DNA of 64,000 bases, taken from the NCBI RefSeq assembly GCF_932274485.2, contig NC_065882.2:65509431-65573430 (forward strand), read 5' to 3'. This DNA comes from Patella vulgata. Taxonomy: Eukaryota > Mollusca > Gastropoda > Patellidae. The position numbers were made by a program, and so were the translations under genes. Below are positions 56,194-64,000 of the stretch, piece by piece; position 1 is the stretch's first letter; every line of letters begins with the position of its first letter. The notes under the pieces were generated by a model that ran no database searches, was not told where the DNA came from, and saw only the letters and a program-made list of their open reading frames with translations.

Positions 56194-56601
56194 GGGTCTT
56201 TAGCAGTGGGTGGAAAAGGGAGGACCCGGAGAAAACCCACGAGGTTGGACAGGTGACCCTACTCCTTGTCACGTACAACCGGGGATAAGAAACCACGTCA
56301 GTTGACTCAATGACAGGCTTTATGTAGTCGTATAAGATGAAGCACACTAAATATAATTTAGTGGATAAAACTGGTTAAGTATATGCATTGAAGGTATCCT
56401 AATCATGTGCAGTTATCTGAAAAAACCACCGATTCCTCCATCCACCTCGAAGAAGAAGAAAGACAACAAGATGAGTAGCACATAGGGATCAGTGCCTAGT
56501 CTAAAACTTCTTCCATGAACAGTACATTCACAATGCTTTACACGAATTTGGTCATGTCGGTGAATGAATTGTGAAATTAAATATAATCTAGATATAATTA
56601 C

Positions 56602-59126
56602 CTTTAAATAATCGTGGATATCGGCTAGGGGTGGGTGGTGTCCATAATGGCAGTATAGCTTGACACACGCCATTAGGATGAGATCCAGCAATCTGAAATA
56701 AATACGTGTAGGCCTAATGAGAAAACGGGATTTAACGATTGTCCTTTTCTAACAGCAGCATGGAAAAGGTGTGGGGAAATCGTTTTACTAGAAAATTGCC
56801 ACAGATCGCTATGACAGGCTCCAGAGAGAAATTCTCGGTCACTGCATACACTATATTTAGCGGACAGGCACAATCTGCATTCGAAGAGTGAAAAGAGCGT
56901 CACAGTAGGAGATACTCGATTGTCAGTAGAGAACGTTTCGAAATGACAAAACTGCAATCGAGTGACAAGGAATTGAGTTCTGTCATAGTTCTATCAGTTC
57001 CTAAAACAGATGTGGTGTGAGCGGAGTCGTGACGCAATCAAAAGTTTCAGCTATATTAATTGGTCGAGATAGTATCATATCCCGGTTGCGCATGCCCTGT
57101 CGTGTTAACTCGATTGGTGCTTTTCGAGAGATTGAGACAATTCAGTTCGCGAAGGTTCAATTGAGTATCTCCACCCCCTCCTAAGCTATAGCATATGCAT
57201 ACCGACAGTCCGTTCAGTCAACACGACAGTAACTATATTATAGTAAGCAAAGCAGTAATCGTTCTACATATATATCCCTACATCCTAAGAATGTCATCAA
57301 ATGGAATATGTATATCTTACATGTATGGTGTGATGTAAATTATTATATCCAGCAGAATAAACAGGAACATTGTGATTGGCAAATAGAATATAGTAATCAG
57401 CTTTACCATGCAATATTTTATCTCCTATAGCAAGATACACCTAAAATAGAAAACAAAGTCATGGCGTCCTTGTCATCTGGATGACACAAAAAGTCGAATT
57501 CCAACGATTTTCAAAATGCGTGCATATACGAGAGCTGTTGTCAGTTAGAATTCGATGAATAATGGGTATTGTACACGTGTTGCCAGTCAACAGGTAACCA
57601 CAAAGATTGAATTCAGGCCACACCATACTCATATACACGCAATCAGATTAAAATACAGATCTATATTTCGCTGCGGTTTTGTTTATAATATCGATGGTCT
57701 CCACGACATTAAGATCTGACCGGTTGTAGTGGGGGGGGGGGGGGCGTCAGGGATCTTACAAGCAGCTTTCGACCCTATGACGTCAGACATTTCATTGACC
57801 ATTCGGCGCTGATGTTTCTAGTGAGATACCCACAGTTCCGTGTCCGGCACGCTAAGAACTCGACACAACAGGTCGTTTCATTGGTTAGTCCCTCACATCA
57901 ACCAGAACGCGGGTTATATAACAACTCTTCCAGATCCTAGTGTAGTAAAGACAAGTAAAACGAAACAATATAGGATCTGTGTTTTAATCAGATCGATAGA
58001 CACGAAATAGAATGATACGTTACACAGTTGTAGGACTTTTATAGAGCAGGTTATGACATCGGCAGGAAAGGTGATAGCCCCAGTATTCTGGGATTCTGAG
58101 GGCGTTCTCATGATGGATTACCTCCAAAAGGGTCTAACAATTAACGGTAGATACTATGCAGGACTTAAAAGGCAGTTGAGGCAAGAAATTAAGACCAAAA
58201 GACGAGGAAAGCTGACCAAAGGTGTGATTTTCCACCAGGACAATGCGCCAGTGCACAAATCAGCTGTTGCCATGTCAGCAATCCATGACTGTGGTTTTCA
58301 ACTTCTTCAGCATCCACCCTACTCTCCTGATTTAGCTCTCTCAGACTTCTATCTGTTACCTGTTCTGAAGAAATGTCTTTCCGGTAGGCATTTCCCGTCT
58401 GACGATGGCGTCATTGCCGCTATGGATGATTTTTTTACACACCCAAGACAAAGACTTCTACAGAACTGGAATAAAGGCTCTGCAACACCGATGGCAGAAG
58501 TGTATTACATTGAAAGGGGACTATGTTGATTTGGTTTGAATTTCTTGTTTCTTTCTGTGTTAGACCCATTACTTATCAATCACACCTCGTACGTAACTCA
58601 TTTAAGGAATCTTTGACAATCAAGAAGATGACGGCAACTTAGGCTAGATCTATTTGTTAAGGCCAAGTGAATTTTCGCCTGCAACTTAGATAAGTATGTA
58701 GACATGGATATCCAGATCTATGGCAATGATGAAGCTTTCTCGGAGAATTGTTCAGAAAATATGTCTAGGATTACTTCGTTAAGGCCAAACAATTTAATTT
58801 TGTCAGCTCTTCGGATGCTTAATAAATAAATTGACACTCGAATCATACGAACTAAAAGCTTTTAAAAGGTACAACTAAGTTCTTTGGTTTTTAAATAAAT
58901 CTTTTTCCCGAAGAAATAAGAAAAAAACCTACTGCAGTTTAATCCACTAAGAAACGACTTCATATCAATTTATAGGAAAAGTAAAAGTAAATTTAAGAGT
59001 CACTTTACATCATAATTATCTTCGATCATCGATGTTGGCATCGCGAATGATCCTGTCAATTCTATCGGTTCTCCTGGAATCCATGTTCTCACATTAATGG
59101 GCATTTGACCAGCATAAAAATGTCCA
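56602..59126 (-). CDS. Partial DUF4832 paralogue: duplicated 3' exons
   Basis: Copies of E9 (59126-59009), E10 (57440-57321) and E11 (56692-56602) keep the exact lengths (118, 120 and 91), splice sites and open frames of the 30.8-40.9 kb gene. They differ by a few amino-acid changes such as W to L after 'GEPIE', A to S in 'MPTAM' and K to I in 'CQAK'. A possible last exon at about 56440 stays open longer than in the first copy. No copies of E1-E8 were found up to 64000, so this is either the tail of a second gene continuing beyond the window or a 3' fragment under little constraint. The mariner fragment lies in the intron between E9 and E10. Confidence 0.6.
57901..58880 (+). mobile_element. 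Mariner-containing insertion
   Basis: Absent from copy A, where 'cctcacatca' joins directly to 'ctttggtttttaaataaa' (about 32430-32450). It contains a mariner C-terminal half, its 3' UTR shared with 50890-51000, and unrelated flanks. Terminal repeats and TA duplications are not evident, so the insertion may be composite. Confidence 0.7.
58053..58529 (+). pseudogene. Mariner transposase, C-terminal half
   Basis: 158 residues, open from an internal Met. Contains 'FWDSEGVLMMDYL', 'IFHQDNAPVHKSA' and 'HPPYSPDLALSDF', with 34 residues between the Asp of QDN and the Asp of LSD, matching the second and third residues of the mariner DD34D triad. The N-terminal helix-turn-helix half and the first catalytic Asp are missing (full length is usually near 345), so it cannot transpose. 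A scrambled relative lies at 50306-50995. Confidence 0.85.
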
Positions 59127-59636
59127 CTGAAATCAAAGACAAAAACATTATTTATTTACATCAATTATTCCTTACTTGGTTGTAAAGTAATCAGGTTGGA
59201 ATTCTTGTAGGGATAGGTGTTTATAGATCTGGACGTCATTTCTATTTGGTATATATATAGAAATATATAGATTAAAGTATATTAAGTACAAGTACTGCTT
59301 TGTTTACGGTAGATGAATACATAAAAAAATACGCCCAGTTAAAGAATGTCGACCCCTAAATAGGCGTCTTCAGATATTATCTCTATTGAGTTCACTTGTG
59401 GATCAAGTAGGACACTAAAACTGGTTTGAAGGGAACGCCCCTTTTTTTCTATTGTTCAGAGAAAAAGTAACCCACTGTCTTCAATTTTAATAGAACACAT
59501 TCCCAACGCTATTCAATGGCCTTTGCAATGATTGATGGGCCATTTAGCTACTGTGGTACCCATTCAAGAGTTTAAGGAAGAGCTTGCCAGAAAGAAAATC
59601 ACTATGGGGCAAATTGTTTGAGAATATTATACACTG

Positions 59637-59775
59637 AAAAAACCCTTGTGTTGGATCTCAACACAAGAACTTGTGTTAAAAATATTTATTGCATTGTTGT
59701 ATTGCATTGCAATGACACAAGTTTGTGTTCTTTTCAATGTCTTAACACAAACTTGTGTACATTTATAAAATCTTA
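59637..59775. repeat. Cluster of ACACAAG/CTTGTGT palindromes
   Basis: Within 140 bases the word 'cttgtgtt' and its complement recur, including a perfect palindrome 'aacacaagaacttgtgtt' (about 59659-59676), 'acacaagtttgtgtt' and 'aacacaaacttgtgt'. It starts at the exact right border of segmental duplication copy B. Confidence 0.6.
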
Positions 59776-60715
59776 TGTGTTTTTTTTTCCATATAATTAA
59801 TTACGTCGACATTAAAGATAACATTTATTATGTTCCTTTATCACATTATGTTTTTTATTTATTGAGAAAATCTGAATGGGATTGGGGAACTGGATTAGGG
59901 ATCTGGCCTAGCCTATATGTAAAACCACTCTTCCTGAATTTGAATGTCGAGTAATTCACTTGATTTATTTTTTAATATTTCTAATTATCTAAAAGGATAT
60001 ATTAATTATTACAAACATTAAGTAGAAATCGCAATGTATGTATCGTGGGATGCATTTAATAGCTCTTTTGAAACAACGTATTTTATAACAGTATACTGAT
60101 ATAAGAGATCAAAGTTTTAGTCAATTATTATCTAAATATAAACTATTTATTTAATTAGATATAATAAAAGATTATTCTGATTCTACTCTTTGTTTATTTT
60201 CACATCTTGTCTAAGACAATATACAGAGACAGGTTATTACAATGTCTGCATTTGGAAGTGTCTGATTGATATCGCCCCAATAAACTTGACACATCAAAGA
60301 CAATAACAATTGTGTTATATCTACGTTTTAAAAAATGTTTGAATGGGCGTGGAAATAGTCGAGTTAATCTTTTTATTTAATTTAATTGGTTCATTAATCG
60401 AAATTGGAAATTTATTCTTACCTGTAAATGACCAATTAAAATGAATTACTCTTAAAACAAAGAAAGAAATATTTATTGAAGTAATTTTGCGGTATTAAAC
60501 CCTGTGGTACTGCAAATGTTAACTGTATTATTAAGCATTAGTATCGAAAAAAGTGATATTAATGTGAAAAAAGTTTGTTCAGAAAATAAGAATATCAGGT
60601 TTGTGATTTTGGTATTTTTTAATACAATGTATTTATAACGCAAATTTTTCGTTTCGGTTAAAACAAAATATACGTCCATTTTAATTGGCCGAAGGATGTG
60701 TGACTAATAGAAATA

Positions 60716-61269
60716 TGGCGGGCGGACAAACTGACCAAACAGTATATTTCGAGGTATTTGAGGTAAGCTAATTTAATATTATATCATAACTGCATGTGCA
60801 TAATTGTGTTTCTGTTTGATTAAATATTCAAAAAATCATTCTTAGGATACAACCTCGACACCAGTCCGCCCTGAATTGCAATGTTTGTTTTGTGTTCTGG
60901 GCGCCATTTTGAATATAATACAATCCAGCGATAGTGTAGTCTAATTCCTTTAAAAGGGAATCCAAATTTGTTAATTTTCTGCAATATCACTTCGGTGGAA
61001 GCGGACGTTAAATAAAGCTATTTCACGTACAAAGACCTACAATAAAATCCAGGTGAATTGGGAAAAATATTCATGTATTTCTTGATGAAGAGTAGCTATT
61101 TCAATTTGTAAATGCCCAGTCATCTTAGACAAATAATAATTCCAACTTCAAATTAGTTGTATTTATTCAAATCATACCATGAAGAATTGTATTTTTCCAC
61201 TTGCATAATAATAAAAACTTGACTTTTATTATTTTATTTCTTCAGGCCAAGAACATGGAAAATTGGTGA
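60716..61269 (+). CDS. Possible two-exon small ORF (low confidence)
   Basis: Exon 1 (60716-60763) begins ATGGCGGGC and encodes MAGGQTDQTVYFEVFE before a strong 'gtaagc' donor. A downstream acceptor 'tttatttcttcag' (61245) continues in frame for seven codons (AKNMENW) to a stop at 61269, with an AATAAA near 61463. The result is a 23-residue peptide of no recognised family. It may be a non-coding transcript or the 5' part of a gene with a different second exon. Confidence 0.2.
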
Positions 61270-61511
61270 TTGCCTTGTATCACTGCTAACTAGAAAATCA
61301 CAGGGAGCCTTGAGCAGAAATGATAATATGGTTCTCAGATATGTTACTGTGTACAGACTGAACAGAAAATATTTATACACTTGCTATTACAGTACTGGCC
61401 AAATTAATAGCAATTTTTTCTAAAAACGTTGCAGAAGTAACTCACTAAAATTGAAGTATGAATAAAATCATACACCGTGAATATATTGAACTGAATATTC
61501 TTACACATAAC

Positions 61512-61739
61512 CATAGGCGTACGGGGAAATTTTTGACTGGGGGGCGGTGGTGGTTGGTGCCCCAAAAATGTAGTTAGGTTCTTAATATGTTACATAATAA
61601 TAATAAATTCGCTGTTAAATTGGAAACATTCAAGAACACAATATTTTTTTATACAACTTTTACAAAGTACAATTGTGTGCCCAAATTTTCCCAGCATTTG
61701 GTTCCCAGCCCCCCCCCCCCCCCAGCTCGTACGCCTATG
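61512..61739. mobile_element. hAT-like MITE with CATAGGCGTACG ends, short copy
   Basis: Ends CATAGGCGTACGGGG and, inverted, 'ctcgtacgcctatg'. Perfect 8-bp duplication CACATAAC at 61504-61511 and 61740-61747. Length 228. Same family as 49607-50233, with C/G runs near the ends. Confidence 0.8.
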
Positions 61740-62070
61740 CACATAACCATATTGACATCTACTTCACATTGCATGGTTGGTCGACGCAACGCCGTGTATA
61801 GATAAAGTTGCGACAACTGTATGCCAGGAATTTCATATGACGTCATGCAAACTTATTATCTATTTATATGACCTATTATATTGTTGGATGTCATAGATTT
61901 CAGCGAATAAGTGTATATAGGACATAAAACGTACATTTTTTAAACGAAAAGTATAGCTGAGCATACTATTATTAGTATTATATAACAAGAAGCGCACATT
62001 ATTGTTATATAGCCTTATTCTATAAGAAAAATCAAAATAAAAGATACACTAGATAAAAGTACTATTAAAC

Positions 62071-62393
62071 CAGGGGCGGATCTAGGAATTTTGAAAGGGG
62101 GGGGGGGCGCTGCAAAATGAAGGCATTGACCGCGGAGATGGGGCTTGCCGCTGAGGGGGGGGGGGGCCCCAAGAAAATTATCCGTCATTTCCTTGCATCT
62201 GTAGCCATTCCAAGAGCCATTTCCCAGACTGGTGTGTTTGAGTCGATGGTTCGAGTCATTTGGGATCCCTACAACGGGTTGGGAACGGACATATTTGAGT
62301 CTGAGAAAAGGCACTATCAGCCGTAAAAAAGGGCACTGTTGAAAATTAGGGGGGGGGGGGCGCCCTTCGCGCCCCCCATTGAATCCGCCTCTG
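62071..62393. mobile_element. MITE with CAGGGGCGGATC ends
   Basis: The left end CAGGGGCGGATCTAGG and inverted right end (from 'gaatccgcctctg') are bracketed by ATTAAAC on both sides (62064-62070 and 62394-62400). Three long G runs lie inside. Length 323. CAGxG termini suggest a hAT relative. No coding frame. Confidence 0.7.
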
Positions 62394-62399
62394 ATTAAA

Positions 62400-63120
62400 C
62401 ATATTTAACTTGCATTCGCTTTTAAAGGAGCTAAATCGCTAATATTTGGGAACTTGAAATTGTCACAAATGGGTCGCACTAACCTTGATGTTGACAAATA
62501 CGTAAAACGATATGAACATCAAGGTGATATATGCATATATGCAGCATAGATAATTAAAACTTCTATTCAAGTTAAACCAACTGTATCTATTTATGTCTTA
62601 CGTCGAGCTGAATACATTTTATGATTTATTGTCATTAAAACATCTATTGGTGGTTAACAGTGTGTAACTAAAAACTAAAATTGGTTCTTATTATTGCCAA
62701 TGATATAATGTACCTTGAATTTTTTATCACGAAGTCTATCGCATCCAGATATTTAAAGCGCGTTTACAATATATTCATTTTTTTGTATCGTAAAATTCAT
62801 CTTCATTTGACGAACTACACCCAAACTACAGTCAGTGTAAACACGGTTTGGAGACTGTATCTGAACTACAGGGTACATCGAACTACAGTGTACATCATGC
62901 TTAAGAGACACTATCTAATATCCAACAGGAAAAATGACGATTAATTTAATATCGGCCAATTGGTGTTGCTGCTATTTTGTATTTTCAAAATTTATCTTCA
63001 AATTCAGAGACATCGAAAACCATATAAAAGACATTGCAAAAGTCATATCTTATGTATCTTAAGAGATGCCCTTTTAGTCTACCAAATTTATGTTTTTTTT
63101 GTTAAATTGCCTTATACATG
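62400..63120. other. Unassigned AT-rich DNA
   Basis: Only the short repeat at 62427-62480 (shared with 5533-5600) is recognised. No gene seen. Confidence 0.4.
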
Positions 63121-63676
63121 TATTACCAAATTCGGTAGCCCTTTTAAAAGAAATGCCCGGCACCACATGGAAAATACATTTCTTTAATTGATGTTTGTCA
63201 AATTCGATTTCCGCACATTTCGCGTACATAACCACGATATAATGGTCGAACATTACGTACATCAGATAAACTATTTTTAAAGCCCAAAACTGTTCAACTA
63301 GTCTCTTTTAGTTATCAAGCACCTGTTTTATGGGATAATCTACCATTTAGTTTAAGATGTTGTACATCTCTATATTCTTTTAAAAAACAACTTAAATCAC
63401 ATTTATTTAATGAGGCTTTTAACTCATTAATTGTTAACATGTCCATAATCTTGTTGTTTATTTATGATTACATTGTCACTTTGTAAAGTGCCCCTGAACA
63501 TGTTTTATGAAAGGGCGCGCTATAAATATGCTGTAATAATAATAATAATAATAATATTACCAAATTTGGCGGCCATTATGAAAGAAACGCCCGGCACCAT
63601 ATAACAAATACTTCTTTTTTTTAATTTGACGTTTGTCAAATTCGATTTTTCGGCACATTTCGCTTTCATAACCACT
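63121..63676. repeat. ~115-bp direct repeats flanking an L2-like LINE end
   Basis: Units at 63121-63235 and 63557-63676 share 'attaccaaatt', 'gcccggcaccata', 'gtttgtcaaattcgattt' and 'cataaccac'. The LINE piece lies between them. They are too long and diverged for a simple target duplication. Confidence 0.55.
63240..63556 (+). mobile_element. 5'-truncated L2/CR1-like LINE, 3' end only
   Basis: A frame reads 'GRTLRTSDKLFLKPKT', 'SYQAPVLWDNLPFSLR' and 'FKKQLKSHLFNEAF', the C-terminal signature also seen at the end of the 10-11.4 kb LINE ('NVWNELP ... FKKNLK'). A short 3' UTR ends 'gggcgcgctataaatatgc' and (AAT)n. Different subfamily from the first copy. Confidence 0.8.
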
Positions 63677-64000
63677 CTGTGTTTGAGGAATTTAAAAAGA
63701 AATCATTTATAATCCAACGAGTAAATAGTAAAACACACTGATTACGAGATATCGATCTCAGAAAATTCCCCGATTTTGGGTATGATTTTGTTTGATATAT
63801 TTATCACTGAACCAAACTGCATTGGTTTCTTTTGCATTTTTTTTAGGGTAAAACGTTATATTATCCCTCAACGTCTAATACTGCAAGAAAAAAACAAATT
63901 TTGGTATGTAAACCTGTATGAAGCCATGACGTCATAGCTTTTATGGCGTCATAATTGGGACCCAAAATGGCGCCTGGAAATGAGTTGTCGTAACTTTCCC

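Larger units (their letters stand above)
53161..56324 (-). mobile_element. SINE-B split by a hAT transposon
   Basis: SINE-B halves at 53161-53267 and 56202-56324 read through the family order once the hAT is ignored. A 12-bp duplication TAGTCGTATAAG flanks the whole insertion (53149-53160 and 56325-56336). Copy A of the segmental duplication carries it once, at 30728-30739, as an empty site. Confidence 0.9.
51737..59627. repeat. Segmental duplication, copy B (with nested insertions)
   Basis: Same order and orientation as 29551-33292. Private to copy B are an internal tandem duplication (about 52140-52440 repeated at 52441-52790), a SINE-B carrying a hAT element (53161-56324), and an insertion of about 980 bases with a mariner fragment (57901-58880). 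Copy A shows each of these sites uninterrupted. Confidence 0.85.

Overview
The window is eukaryotic and most likely molluscan, or at least lophotrochozoan. It is AT-rich, its genes are split by GT-AG introns, and it is crowded with SINEs, non-LTR retroelements and short DNA transposons. No bacterial features are present. The gene types fit a marine invertebrate with large innate-immune and carbohydrate-active families: a Toll-like receptor, a MEGF/Draper-like EGF receptor, a GH10 glycoside hydrolase fragment and a secreted DUF4874/DUF4832 protein. The organism is inferred from these and from the repeats; there is no direct marker.

Left third (1-20 kb). Repeats dominate: a modular interspersed repeat (R1), a Penelope-type GIY-YIG fragment, a probable TIR transposon at 2.2-3.4 kb, a small secreted Cys-containing protein on the minus strand (exons at 4.4 and 3.6 kb), two nearly identical 2.3 kb non-autonomous TIR elements (5621-7985 and 14469-16736), an L2/CR1-like LINE (10.06-11.4 kb), SINE fragments and a perfect 45-bp-arm hairpin at 17.8 kb.

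Middle (20-49 kb). A 1.1 kb degenerate minisatellite is followed by a GH10 fragment on the minus strand whose intron holds an 89-bp tandem repeat. A degenerate LINE ORF1 (25.5-26.3 kb) precedes a single-exon Toll-like receptor (27.3-29.4 kb, one frameshift). An eleven- or twelve-exon DUF4874/DUF4832 gene runs on the minus strand from 40.9 to 30.8 kb; its exons are all short, and exons 1-11 were assembled by matching splice phase and domain motifs. A four-exon type I EGF-repeat receptor with YxxL motifs in its tail runs from 44.2 to 48.6 kb.

Right (49-64 kb). After a hAT-like MITE and a scrambled mariner comes a second copy (51.7-59.6 kb) of the 29.55-33.29 kb segment, which carries the last exons of the DUF4832 gene. 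This copy has acquired a SINE, an apparently whole hAT transposon inside that SINE, and a mariner fragment. Because the 29.6-33.3 kb copy preserves the empty sites, the order of insertions can be read directly. The window ends with two more MITEs and a truncated L2-like LINE.

The genes do not form a pathway. The TLR and the EGF receptor are both plausible innate-immune or phagocytic receptors, and the DUF4832 protein is a predicted secreted glycosidase-like protein lying between them.
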